From: Apium graveolens
Taxonomy: Eukaryota > Streptophyta > Magnoliopsida > Apiales > Apiaceae
DNA length: 64,000 nt
NCBI RefSeq assembly: GCF_009905375.1
Contig: NC_133655.1
Coordinates: 41,082,422-41,146,421 of the forward strand
Direction: 5' to 3'
Shown: positions 47,466 through 58,984 of the stretch, in pieces
Layout: each line of letters opens with the position of its first letter
How positions within the stretch are numbered: position 1 is the stretch's first letter
Notes under the pieces: model-generated
What the model saw: the letters and a program-made list of their open reading frames with translations, nothing else
Told to the model about the DNA's origin: nothing
The model's database searches: none
Translations under genes and position numbers: made by a program

Positions 47466-48119
47466 ATTGTGGGCTTCATGGAGGATCTCATTCTTTAATT
47501 CAGGTACATGGGGAATCCATATTCTGGATGAAAACCTTAGTATCCCTTGCTCATCCCTTTGAGTATCAATCTCCTCTCCAGATAACTGTTTCTTCTCTTT
47601 CTCCATTACTTCTTCTTGACACTTCTTTATCTTTTCCACTAGTGTTGGCTGAAAGGTCATTGCACGACAAACTTCCTCGACTTTTCCATAAGCACAAAGT
47701 TCCAATTCCAATTTTTCGATTTCTTTAGATAACTCTTTTGATGTTATCATCATATTCAATCTCTCCTTCCTACTCAGAGCATCGTCCACTACGTTCGCCT
47801 TTCCAGGATGGTAATTTATCGAGCAGTCATAGTCCTTGATCAGTTCCAGCCATCTCCTCTGCCTCATATTGAGCTCTTTCTGAGTAAAAATGTACTTTAA
47901 ACTCTTGTGATCCGTGTAGATTTCACACTTCTCTCCATAGAGGTAATGTCTCCAGATCTTAAGTGCGAACACTATGGCGGCTAGTTCCAAGTCATGTGTC
48001 GGGTACTTTAACTCATGCGGCTTCAACTATCTTGACGCATATGCGATCACTTTACTGTGTTGCATCAACACACAACCCAAACCCTTATGTGAAGCATCGC
48101 TGAATATTACAAAATTCCC
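47466..48119 (-). pseudogene. T6 RNase H
   Basis: Frame 48119-47466 with a TAG at 48027-48029. Motifs: FVIFSDASHKGLGCVL (catalytic Asp), [39 protein letters not shown], and [17 protein letters not shown] (usual Ala is Asp). It removes template RNA during cDNA synthesis. Confidence 0.93.
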
Positions 48120-49922
48120 TTAATCATCTGGAAGTACCAACACTGGAGCTGTTACCAACTCCTGCTTTAACTCTTGAAAGCTATCTTCACATTCTGCACT
48201 CCATTCAAACTTTTGATTCTTTCTGGTTAACTTGGTCAATGGCGTGGCAATCTTCGAGAAATCCTTGACGAATCTTCTATAGTATCCGGCCAATCCTAGA
48301 AAACTTCGCACTTCCGTAGGAGTCTTTGGCCTCTCCCAACTCATAACTGCCTCAATCTTTGCCGGATCCACTTTAACTCCCTCATTTCGAATAACATGCC
48401 CCAAAAATTGAACTTCCTTTCACCAAAACTCACATTTGGTGAACTTGGCATACAACTTCTCTTGTCGGAGTATCTCCAAGGCTATCCAGAGGTGCTGCTT
48501 ATGTTCTTCTTCCGACTTAGAATAAATAAGGATGTCATCAATGAATACCACGACAAATTTGTCCAAATACTTCTTAAATACTCGATTCATCAGATCCATA
48601 AATGCGGCCGGAGCGTTGGTCAATCCAAATGACATTACTAGGAATTCATAATGCCCATATCTGGTCCTGAATGCGGTCTTAGGAATATCTTCTTCTTTGA
48701 TCTTTAATTGATCGTATCCCGATCTCAAATAAATCTTCGGAAAGCATTTTGCTCCCTTCAACTGATCAAAAAGGTCATCTATCCTAGGTAGCGGGTAGCG
48801 GTTCTTGATCATCACCTTATTCAACTCCCGGTAATCTATGCATAGACGCATACTCCCATCTTTCTTCTTTACAAACAGAACAGGTGCTCCCCATGGCGAC
48901 GTACTTGGTCGTATCACTCCTTTATCCAATAATTCTTGTAGCTGGCTCTCCAGCTCTTTCATTTCTGCTGGTGCCATCCTATATGGGGCCTTTGAAACTG
49001 GTTCCGTGCCTGGAGCAAGGTTGATCTCAAACTCAATTTGTCGATCTGGTGGTAAGCTTGGTAGTTCGTCGAGAAACACATCGGGAAACTCACTAACTAC
49101 AGGAATATCTTCCATGCTGAGGCTGCCTCTCTCTGAATCCACTACATATGCTAGGAACGACTCAAAACCTTTTCTAAGCAACTTCTTAGCCTGAACGATT
49201 GTAAGAAATAGTTGCTCTTGCCTCTGCCCCTTAAATACTACCTTCTCTCCACTCTTCATCTTTAAATACACTCTCTTGGTCTTACAATATATCTGAGCGC
49301 TATTCTCTCCTAACCAATCCATTCCTAAAATTATGTCAAACTCTCCCAACTTGAAGAGTATCAAGTCGGCTGAAAACTTATATCCCGAAATATCGATCTC
49401 ACACTTTGGACAAAATTGATTCACAGGAATCTTCTCTTGGTTTGCAATTACCACATTTACTACCTCACTCATAACCATTTTATCACATTGGAGCTTACCA
49501 ACAAAAGATTCTGATATGAAAGATCTTGTTGCTCCCGAATCAATCAATACTTTAGCTTTGACATTATTGAGTAAAAGTGTACCTGCTATCATCTCAGAAT
49601 TCTGAACATCATCTTTCATCTTTAGATCAAATGTCCTTGCTGTTGCTTGCGGGGTTGGTGCGGGTGGTGGAGGTAATGCCAATACCTCAGCTGACACGCT
49701 TGCACTGGTACTTGCCACGTTCATCAGAGCTTTGACTGGTCCTGTTGCCTTACACTCCCTAGCCATGTGTCCAGTCTTCCCACACTTATAGCACGTAACT
49801 CCTGGCTTCGGCATCTTGCACTCATTTGCCAAATGTCCCTTCTGATTGCACCTATAACAGGTCATGCTCAGCTTATTGCATACTCCGGGGTGCCTTCTTC
49901 CACAGTGCTTGCATTCCGGTCT
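48120..49922 (-). pseudogene. T6 zinc knuckles, protease and reverse transcriptase
   Basis: Frame 49865-48420 is the longest open stretch (481 codons): two CCHC knuckles ([28 protein letters not shown]), protease [15 protein letters not shown], then RT with [38 protein letters not shown] and [13 protein letters not shown] (both Asp kept). [11 protein letters not shown], which holds the first catalytic Asp, reads [11 protein letters not shown] here, so that Asp is Tyr. A TGA at 48420-48422 and a TAA at 48120-48122 interrupt the connection domain ([17 protein letters not shown]). Confidence 0.94.
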
Positions 49923-50837
49923 CTAGAACCTGTTTTCTCCAACTTGCCCTTGGCTTGCCTAGTTGTTTCCTTTTGATTCTTGCCTTTTGCCCAAATTTCC
50001 CTTCTTTTGAAAATTTCCGCCCTTCTGAAAACCAATCCTCTTTACATTCCGATCTTGCGAACTTCCAGCTTCAGACTTTTCTCCATAAAATGGAACCTTC
50101 CTCTTCTTGTTATCCCTCTCTTTCCTTGACTGCATCCCATTATTCTCAATCAGAGCAGCTTTCTGTACTACTCCCGCATAAGTTTCAAGCTCAAACATAG
50201 CCACCCTATCTCTGATCCAAGGCTCCAATCCTTGCTGAAATTTCTTTGCTTTTTCCTCCTCAGTGCTGGTATACTTTGTCACAAACCTTGACAACTCAGT
50301 GAACTTCTTCTCATACTCCAATACAGTCATGTTCCCTTACTTCAACTCAAGAAATTTTAGCTCCATCTGATTCTGCATGTACTTAGGGTAATACTTATCC
50401 AGAAATAACTTTTTAAATCTCTCCCAAGAAACCTGCTGAGTGACTTCCATAGCCTTTACTGATTCCCACCAATAGATAACTTCTCCCTTCAAGAAGTATG
50501 TAGCATACGGCGTCTTCTGATCGTCTTCTAACTGTACCAACTCAAAAGCCCTTTCCATCTCCTTGATCCATGTGTTAGCTATCACTGGATCAGTGGTATC
50601 ATGAAATACAGGTGGATTCACATTCTGAAAAGCCTTGAAAGTGACAATTTATCTAGGTGGTACTGGTGGTTCAGGTGGTTGGTGTGGCTCACGGTTATCT
50701 TGGTTTTCAATTCGTTGTTGAAGAGTTAGTTGTTGTTGAGCTATAGCATTGGTTTCCTGTTGCAAGGTTTCCAGTAATCGAAGAATATTTGGGTCTGTGG
50801 TGAAGGTGGTTGTTGGGTTCTTCTTTTTGGGAGGCAT
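49923..50837 (-). pseudogene. T6 gag
   Basis: Starts at ATG 50835-50837 (MPPKKKNPTTTF), with a Gln-rich N-terminal helix, a Pro-rich segment and the gag core (NTWIKEMERAFELV, YFLKGEVIYWWESV, FLDKYYPKYMQNQ, VLEYEKKFTELSRF, FQQGLEPWIRDRV), then a basic tail toward the zinc knuckles. In-frame stops at 50649-50651 and 50337-50339 (both TAA at probable Gln positions), 49959-49961 and 49923-49925 (TAG). No frameshift. Confidence 0.93.
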
Positions 50838-50841
50838 GATC

Positions 50842-50844
50842 CTG
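50842..50844 (-). promoter_or_regulatory. Candidate 3' splice site before T6 gag
   Basis: Sense TTAACACAACTCTTATTTCAG, AG four bases from the gag ATG; good match to a plant acceptor. Confidence 0.45.
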
Positions 50845-51148
50845 AAATAAGAGTTGTGTTAAAACAGATATGAATGATAAAATGATTCGAGGGTATCGCA
50901 TGGCATTCTCATTTTCATATGGGGTCAAGTTTCCAAATTAAGCAGATATGATGATAAAAACATAAAATAACAGTTGAGAGCAAATGGAACAATAGCACAT
51001 AATTATTGAAATTTTAAAGGTCACAGTACATAGGATTGGGACATAGTCTATTTCTAGGAATAACAGGCTTATTTAAAGGAAAAACGGAAACAACTGGGGA
51101 TTCCATAGAGTCTGATAGTACAACAACATGAAAGGTAAATGGAAAGAA
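50845..51148 (-). other. T6 spacer between pre-gag and gag
   Basis: No supported gene; AT-rich. Confidence 0.55.
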
Positions 51149-51505
51149 CTAATGCTCCACTCCATCTGAACGGGGCTTGGTGGTCTTTTCCTCTCGAAGC
51201 GTCTTCACAATGCTCTGGAGCTCATCCGCCACCATCTGAATGACATACTGGCTGGTACGGTCCCGGTGCGCTGGCATCTCCTCAAGCTTAGTGTTGACGT
51301 ACTGAACCAAGGTCTCAAGTCTCGCAGTCATCTGCTCCTTGGGCTTCCCTTCATAGTTTCGGCTATCCGAATACACGTTCTTCAGTCGGTCTATCAGTCG
51401 GTCGTACTTGCCCTGAAGCATGTCGAACTCGCGCCTCAACTCAGCATACACGGAGAAAGCAATAGTGTCGTCCGACCCAGAGGATGACGAGGAATGCGCC
51501 CTTTG
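51149..51505 (-). CDS. T6 pre-gag frame, 118 residues
   Basis: Opens after the acceptor-like CAG (51506-51508) without an ATG; the frame's first internal ATG is far downstream of the head. Head SSSSSGSDDTIAFSVYAELR, then a charged helical body (FDMLQGKYDRLIDRLKNVY; QMVADELQSIVKTLREEK), ending at a stop at 51149-51151. No stop inside, although gag-pol of the same copy has ten. T1 keeps the same frame. Not recognised; could be a small accessory protein or part of a spliced product with gag. Confidence 0.55.
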   Translation of the reverse strand, partial: QRAHSSSSSGSDDTIAFSVYAELRREFDMLQGKYDRLIDRLKNVYSDSRNYEGKPKEQMTARLETLVQYVNTKLEEMPAHRDRTSQYVIQMVADELQSIVKTLREEKTTKPRSDGVEH

Positions 51506-51508
51506 CTG
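51506..51508 (-). promoter_or_regulatory. Candidate 3' splice site before T6 pre-gag
   Basis: Sense CTCCTCTTATTGGTTGTCAG directly before the open frame, as in T1. Confidence 0.4.
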
Positions 51509-51625
51509 ACAACCAATAAGAGGAGTATTAATAATAATTTACTTAACCTACTCTCTCGCATAATATCTATAACCTACACACAAATCCTATAACCTATTTG
51601 GGCTGTCCAGGGACTCTAAACCGTA

Positions 51626-51637
51626 GCTCTGATACCA
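51626..51637 (-). other. T6 primer binding site
   Basis: Sense TGGTATCAGAGC, five bases from the 5' LTR. Confidence 0.95.
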
Positions 51638-51917
51638 AAACCTGTCACACCCCCAACTTAAATAGCAAAATAAATATAGCTATTACAATATTTTAAATGA
51701 AGATTACACAACCAACTCCAAGATCTTACAGTTTAGGGTTTGGAACAGCCCCACACTACCAACTATTATATCTGATTACAAATACCGAGTCCTCACACAA
51801 CTATTATTACTTATTCTACCTGCGCTCGAACATAAGCATCAGCATCACAAGTCTTACGGGCAGTCTGCTTGAATCTAACCATAGCTGCTAGCTGTAATAT
51901 CAGGGTAAAGCAAGAAG

Positions 51918-51932
51918 TGAGCCAAATGCTCA
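51918..51932 (-). other. T6 5' LTR copy of the UGAGY/RCUCA hairpin
   Basis: TGAGC (51918-51922) and GCTCA (51928-51932). Confidence 0.5.
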
Positions 51933-52106
51933 ACAAGTGCTAACAGTACGACACAAAACATAAATTGGGATATACTTTTAAGAATGACAATGGAAACTCA
52001 TAACCAAAGGTAACGAGAGATAAAAACTATGTGAGATGGCATCATTTTGCTTGCATCAAAACAATTTTAAAATCATGTCTTAATCAAAATCATTTTATGA
52101 TGCTAC

Positions 52107-52140
52107 GGATTACAGCCGGTGATCAGCCGCGAAGTAATCC
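52107..52140 (-). other. T6 5' LTR copy of the kissing-loop-like hairpin
   Basis: Same stem and loop as 43736-43769. Confidence 0.6.
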
Positions 52141-54561
52141 CGAACCTCGCTGGGTTCTAAAACATTAATGGGAATCCCTAGGCAACTTTTAAGCCTAATA
52201 TAAGTGTGGAAAGGACTCGCGTCTCAGTCCAGATCCACCATTCAAAGAAAACATTTATCCCCCTTTGGGACTGAGAAATCTACATTATAATCATTTTAAA
52301 AACTGATGCCGATTTATGACAAAATCTCTTTTGACTGTAAACATTTTTATCAAGGGATTATAGATCAACTCGAAACACGGGAAATAAGGTACTGAATATC
52401 AGAGCCATGATTCACAAAACTATTCTCTATTCAAGTAATTGAATGGTTTTCATATATTAATGATTGGACAAGAGTATTTAGTGAGGCTAATGGATAATAT
52501 GAAGGGTAATTCCAATTTGGGCTCAAAGCAATGGTTTCTCATCAAGGTTCAAGTGCTGGATCATCAAGAAGGTTAGCTTCATGAATACTAAGGGTGTTAA
52601 GGTATGAAGAATGATCTTTAACTCAGGACATATCAGAATTGACAAGCTTTAGGATAAGAAAGAGGGGTAGCAATCGTTGAGGGTTCATGTTAATAAGTTT
52701 CTGACTTGCAGGGTTCAAAGTAAGGTTCTATAGGGATTCAAGTATCAGGATGAGATATCAATACATAGGAAACATCAACATATAAATCAAGAGGATCAAT
52801 CAAGTAATATATCAACTCTTCATTTTATCATGGCATTAAACTATCATGAAAGACTTTTGAACTACTTGCAATACGTACTCGAGGGTTCATGGCATCTCTA
52901 TGTAACTCAAAGATAAACAAAAGATACGCTTGATTTAAATATATCAAAATGACTCAGGATAATTGCATCGATATATATGAACTGTTTATAGTAAATACGA
53001 AGGTCAAGTTGAATCACTTGCCTTGAGATAGGCTGGTCTGGTCTGACCGGTAAGAGCAACTGGAGCTTCACTCGACTTTTATGGCAAGTTTTCCCTCGTC
53101 TCGAGATCCTACATAAATAATAATAATCCTCAGGGTGCTATACTGATTTTTCTGCAGAAACTATAACTCTCATTTTCCAAGGTTTTGACTTGACAAACTC
53201 AACTAACAACAACTCAATACTTAAACCAAGACTTATACATGGTAATCTACTGAACTAACTCCCTTATTCTCAAAATAAACTTGGGTGAGATCATCCATGC
53301 CCAAAAACAACAACATGCAACTAAATATATAACATGCAACTCATTGAAATCACATAACAAGATTTCGGCTAAGCATAAAGTTGTAAATGCTTGCAAAATC
53401 GACTTGCACCTAATATTCATCCTTAATAATCATGAAATATAACTTCTTTTAAGTATTAATAAGAAATTTATCATGAAAACAATCTATTTTAAGCACACAT
53501 ATTTCGAATTTATAGATTTTTAAACATAACTACATGATTTCGAAAAGAGTAGCATGCAAAACATGGTTGATCATCATTTTAATGTCTTAAAACTAACATG
53601 CATGGCTAAACATAAATATATAATGAAACTTCAGTAGCATGCAAAGGATTTTAAAGTATGATATCTCCATAAAACACTTAGTTAGCACATATACATAATA
53701 TATCTCATAGAGAGCTCTTGAATTCACAAGAATCAAGAGTTTTTCTTTGGAGATCACATAAGAACTACACATGCATCCATGGAACTTCAACTTCCAAGTC
53801 ACAAAACACTTGGAAAGTATATAAGATGAATGTAGGTAAAAGATTTACACTTGGGAAGATGAAGAATGAATTGAAAAATGGAAGGGGGGTGGGGAATTGG
53901 CCTTCGGCCGAGAGCAATGTGGGAGGGGGAGGAGAGAAAATTTGTGGGGTGTTGGAGTGTGGAATGAGAATGACTTCTCCCACTTTGATTTCTTTGTTTT
54001 ATGCTATTTAGTTTACAAATGATGAGTGGAAGTGAGAACTTACAAAAATGTCCCTTGGTTAAAGTTAGGCCATTTTGCATGCAAGGCTAAGGTAGTAATT
54101 TGGTAATAATCAAATGAGTTAGTGGGGTTGGAAAAGTCTTGTTTGCCCTTTGAGAGAATAAAAGGGTGGTTTGCATGCATGGTCTCTTATGTAATTTGAT
54201 AAATATGACAACTAAAATTTATAATGATTTATTTTTATAAAATAAAATACAAGTTCAAAAATTATAAAATTTATATCATAAAATAACTTGGATTTTTAGA
54301 GACTTTATAAAATCATTTTCAAAATTTGTGAACAAAATACCTTTTAAAAGAAATTTTTTCGAAAGCTTAGAATATTCCTTATAAATCAAAAATAAAGAAA
54401 TTAAATAAACTCTTGCTTTGAAAAATCATATACTACACAAAGCAAATTTATAATGCAGAAACTTTCACTCACACTAGCGTACAATCATTGAATATATTTT
54501 CATTTGACTTTAATATTATACCAATCCACAAATAATATTACATAAAATGCCGGTCGTAACA

Positions 54562-54566
54562 CCCAC
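54562..54566. repeat. Target-site duplication of T6, right copy (CCCAC)
   Basis: Repeat of 43267-43271. Confidence 0.95.
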
Positions 54567-55899
54567 AATGCCAATTTCCTACTATGAATTCTTGTATTTT
54601 TAGCATCATGTCTCCACGTTCGATACTTTAATAATATGACCATTGTCGCGTCCTAACGGGATTTATATTCATAGCTTCAAATATTGTCTATTTCGCGTAG
54701 AATAACAATCAATCATGCAACTCATCGACTCCATTAATAGGATTAATATTCTTCTTCAATCGTCTGGAAGATTCCTCCATTTTCTACAACCATTTTCCAA
54801 CTTCTTTTGGGTCAACAAACCCTTTTTACTTTAATAATTTCATAAATTGGAGAAATAATGTTTCTACACGTTGATTCAATTATTGATACTATTAAACAAG
54901 GTTTGCACTCTTATTCCGAGAAAAATTTAAACTTCCCCGTATTAGTGGGTATACTTGGCCCTCTGAACTAACAATACATATTCTGAATAAACTATTCTTC
55001 CAAGTAATCTACTGCTTGGAACAAATAAGAAACTCAAGTAGTAATTCGACAACCAAATTTTAAAACTCATTTTGTTTAAAAACCTTTTAGAAATTTTATT
55101 AAGAAAGTCTTTTTCGAAAACGCGTTTTTAAATTTTAAAAAAATCACACACATGGTCATCATTACTATATGAGTGGGTGATTGTTCTCATCGACCATAAG
55201 TTGGATGCCAAATTAAGCAAACTGCCACATAAAATCCATCCACTTTAGTATATATCTTCTACCCTTCCTTGGGTCCATTTCGCCTTCATTAGTCGATGAA
55301 AACTTCCATTTACCGTTGTATAACTATCTTATTCATAGCTCTATTTCCAAGGCTAACATCTGGTTCTTCCCATAGATAAGGTCGTATCTTCATACTAACT
55401 TTAAGTATACCTAATAAGGAAAATGTCGTCCTTACGTAGTGCCCGTGAAATGAGTGACAATAACAGGTTATGGGTGCCTCTAAGGCTGGCAGCTTTAATT
55501 CTCCGAATGACTTGCTTAACTAAAGACTGATAACTATTCTTTACTTCACGATCCTTAAACTGAATCATACTAAAACTCATTTTTCTCTTCTTTATACAAG
55601 ATTCTCAAAAGAATCATTCTTTGTTTCATTTAAAACCATAATTTAGCCAATATTCGTCGAGCTGTTAATTCTTCGCAACTATAGGATATGGGTACTCAAT
55701 ATACTAGTAGCGTCAACATATTCGCCTCTTACCTATCTTACCAACATCTTATCTTACTAATCTACATCAGATCTGCTAATCTTAACTCATACTCAACTTA
55801 AACTCAAAATGAGTATACTAAGGGTCATCCCTATCTGATATGACCTGTCAGTCCTATCTTACTTCCACCTATTCCTATTTCAGGGACTAATAACCTGTA
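54567..55899 (-). other. T4 leader and 5' internal region, no readable gene
   Basis: Between the T6 insertion and the T4 PBS. Expected to hold T4 leader, pre-gag and gag, but no gag core motif or long frame can be read on either strand, in keeping with T4's age. Confidence 0.45.
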
Positions 55900-55911
55900 G
55901 CTCTGATACCA
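55900..55911 (-). other. T4 primer binding site
   Basis: Sense TGGTATCAGAGC, still perfect although the element is old; two bases from the LTR edge. Confidence 0.9.
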
Positions 55912-56236
55912 ACTTTAACATCCCAAATCCGGGGTTAGGATTGGGTGTCACCAAATCACTTTAAACAATATAAACCTATATATTAAAATAAATATACAGA
56001 TAACCCCTCAATTCCGGATCATTAACATGTTATGGTATGAAACAAGAATCTAATCTTCTAAAATTTATAACAAGTAAATAAAATTTTATTACCTCTTTAC
56101 TTACTTCCTCGTCTTATTCATTCTGACATTTCTAACTTTCTGCAACCGGGATCTCTCCAATTTTGCTGTCTATTAAGTGCTATTCACTTTTATTCTCATT
56201 TGATACCGAATGAAATAATAATTTACAAAGCAAGAG

Positions 56237-56253
56237 TGATCCAAAAATGCTCA
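56237..56253 (-). other. T4 copy of the UGAGY/RCUCA hairpin (one mismatch)
   Basis: TGATC (56237-56241) and GCTCA (56249-56253), next to the shared ACTTGCTGAGCA motif on the sense strand. Confidence 0.4.
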
Positions 56254-56533
56254 GCAAGTATCATAATAGGTTTCCAGGTATTATGATAAAAGGAACTCCT
56301 AAAAACAATCCTTAAAAGATTTTATAAACATCTTGAATAAAATAGGTGAGTGAATAGAACATCGGCCCTAATCAGCCTTTAATCATAGATAAGAAAATCA
56401 ATGAGCAGTTCCCTGATTCTTTTCCTGAATCAATTCTTTATTCGGTTTTGTAATCATAAAACTTTCCAAAAATGAATATCGTTAATGGTGATCAATAATA
56501 AATTAGACTGGAAACTAGAACCAACATTTGCAC

Positions 56534-56562
56534 CCATACCCTACTGATCAGTCAGGATATAG
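56534..56562 (-). other. T4 copy of the kissing-loop-like hairpin
   Basis: Sense CUAUAUCCUG pairs with UAGGGUAUGG through ten pairs, three or so of them G-U, around A-CUGAUCA-G. Where T3 has Watson-Crick pairs, T4 has wobbles, so pairing is kept while the sequence drifts. Confidence 0.6.
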
Positions 56563-56566
56563 TACA

Positions 56567-56590
56567 GATCTCTACCTACCTGTATAGGTC
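56567..56590. other. Inverted repeat beside the T4 hairpin
   Basis: GATCTCTAC and GTATAGGTC, eight of nine positions able to pair with one wobble; homologous to the perfect repeat at 22016-22039. Confidence 0.45.
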
Positions 56591-56603
56591 CATTCGGGTA
56601 CCC

Positions 56604-56745
56604 AGGCACTATGGCCGAATAAACAGGGGTCCAGCCATCACTGGCCCCGGCCCATTATGGCCTCATAAACAAATGGTCCAGCCATCACTGGCCCCGACCC
56701 ATTATGGCCTCGTAAACAAATGGTCCAGCCATCTCTGGCCCTTAT
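56604..56745 (-). repeat. 47-bp tandem repeat, about three copies, in T4 LTR
   Basis: GGTCCAGCCATC begins at 56628, 56675 and 56722, period 47, GC-richer than the surrounding LTR and full of GGCC words. Confidence 0.85.
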
Positions 56746-58976
56746 CGAAACCATCTAGTCCATGGAGTATTTTGATGTCAAATCACTTTGAGTTCAAAAT
56801 ATCTTGATTCAGGGTTCGCAAATAACCCGGAATAATAGGTATTTGCTCAAGAGATCAATCAATAATAATAATAAGGAACAATAACAAAAGGTACTTGCAA
56901 AATTAAAAGTAATGTAGCAAAATGTATAATATTTAACTGTTCTGAATTTAGAATAGGGAAGAAATACTTGCAATATATCACAAAAAAGTTTGAGAATACT
57001 TTCTTCAATCGATAACCCTCGGATCTTTAACTATAAGCCATATAACTCAGTTCTGGTATATCTGTATTTCCATCAACAGGCTACCTGACCTATCTTATCC
57101 ATCACCATTTTGTGTTATCTTATCTCTGTATCTGTTCGTCTCATGTATTTCATATAGACGAGCTTTACTTTTAAATCTTTCTATTTGGCCTTGAACGCCT
57201 CGAATTATTTGTATTTATCATAAAAGATACCATTTCAATTAACTGACAATATATAATTGTCTAGTCTATACATTTATCCTTATCGTCTAGCAGATGAGGA
57301 TCACATTTAATCACATAAGGTTTAAAGGACACGTGGACTCATAATTTATATAACACATAAACACATAAGGCACGTATCACATAACTCATGTAACATATGA
57401 CTCAATTTATTAAATCATTCGACTCAATATATTTAAAACTGAAAATGAGTCAAAACACAATTTTTCGATACTTATGCGACTTAGAAACGTTTACAAAATC
57501 AATCGAACTTTCGAAACGAAAGATTTTATGTCTCAAAAGTATTTTTAATAGAAGCAGAATATTTTTCTAAGTCTAGACGCGTTTGTTTCGTATTAAACGG
57601 ACGAACGTTTATTTATTACGAATAAAAAAAGATAATTCAATTAATAATAATAATATAAATTGAATTTTAAATAATTTGTAAAACCTCTTAAAACCTCAAA
57701 ATGAATTTTATATCATTATTTTGCTTAATTATAAATAAATACATTTTATTTAATCATTTATTGATAAAATTAATTAATTAAATAAATTAATCAATTAATT
57801 AAATCCATAAATAATTAATTAAAATAAATTATAAATAGTTAAATCAAATTTTGAATTTTAAGAAATAATGAAGAAAATGATTTTCTAAAATTAAAATAAT
57901 TTAGTTAATTATTTAAAATAATTAACTAAATTAATTTGGAATTTTAAAATCAATTTTTAAAATAAAATTCCAGAAACATAATTCAGAAATTGAATTTGGG
58001 ACAAATAAGATCAAAATCGGGTTTTGAAACGGGTTGGGAACCGGGTCACGGAGATCCAACTGGGTCGGGAAGAACACTGGGAATTTCCCAGTTTTCCAGC
58101 AACCAGTCGTTTCTCCGGTGACTGCAATTCAGGCCAACCATACCACCATTCGATGTGATTTTTATGAGGTTTCGACTCTAATCAACATAAACAACACAAA
58201 TGTTTCTTTAACGTCAACAAAAAACCTCAAATTTGTCTTCTCCGACTACAAACGCGAACAACGTCGGCGAGCTTCGCAGATTCTGACAACCTTAGTTTAG
58301 GGCAAAAACCAGTATGTATTGGGCTTGTTTCTATACGGTTTCAATTCTAAATAATATCCATAACATAATTCAATCATCAAACAATCAAAATCATTCCGGG
58401 AATCGATTCTCCGACCAAAATCTATCATTTTCCGGCCACATATCGATTTGATTATCGATTTGATTAATTTGTATATGAAAATTTGATTTTAAAACACCAA
58501 ATTAAAGCTTATAACTTGTAAAATCTAAGCCCTAACATCACACATACCTCAGATTATTCAAAAATCAAAAATGATTAATTCAAAATTTGTTTAGAACCCT
58601 ATAATCGAATTATACTTCCTATCTATAGTTTGATGAAATTGATGGTGCAAATCGACCATAAACAATCATATGAATCTATACAAACAATCAATTCAATCAA
58701 ATAACCCTAGAATCAAAAAGCCCTAATTTCAATCAAGAACCCTAAAATCAAAATTAAAAATCCATGAATCTACACATAAAATTAATGGCATAATCAGATA
58801 GAACAGATCAAAAGCTTCAATTTGAGTACTTACATAATAGTATTTGAACCCCAGAATCACCAGAAATCAGTGTTTGAATCTTCAATTGGATCAAAAATCC
58901 TAACCCTAATTTTCAGAGAATAATCCTATTTTTCTGATTTTTTATGATTAAATAATAATAATTAATAAATAAATTG

Positions 58977-58984
58977 TATTTATA
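58977..58984 (-). promoter_or_regulatory. TATA box of T4 5' LTR
   Basis: Sense CTATAAATACAA, same position class as the T3 TATA box. Confidence 0.5.

Larger units (their letters stand above)
43272..54561 (-). mobile_element. T6: complete Ty3/gypsy chromovirus, 11.29 kb
   Basis: Two LTRs of 2918 and 2919 bp, PBS, polypurine tract and a 5-bp target duplication CCCAC. The LTRs differ at about 6 of the first 360 aligned bases by eye, so it is young. Internal sense order: pre-gag (51505-51149), gag, zinc knuckles, protease, RT, RNase H, integrase, chromodomain (50837-46224). The gag-pol reading frame is unbroken by indels over 1,538 codons but has ten premature stop codons. Same family as T1, but with a 945-bp deletion in both LTRs. 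Confidence 0.96.
51643..54561 (-). repeat. T6 5' LTR, 2919 bp
   Basis: Sister of 43272-46189; deletion junction relative to T1 at CCTC 53128-53131. No gene inside is supported. Confidence 0.96.

Noticed and set aside
56604..56745. Possible CRISPR-like array
   Set aside because: A head-to-tail 47-bp tandem repeat without unique spacers, in a plant LTR.
58034..58300. 88-residue frame in the T4 5' LTR
   Set aside because: Same situation: opposite strand, LTR U3, no recognisable domain.
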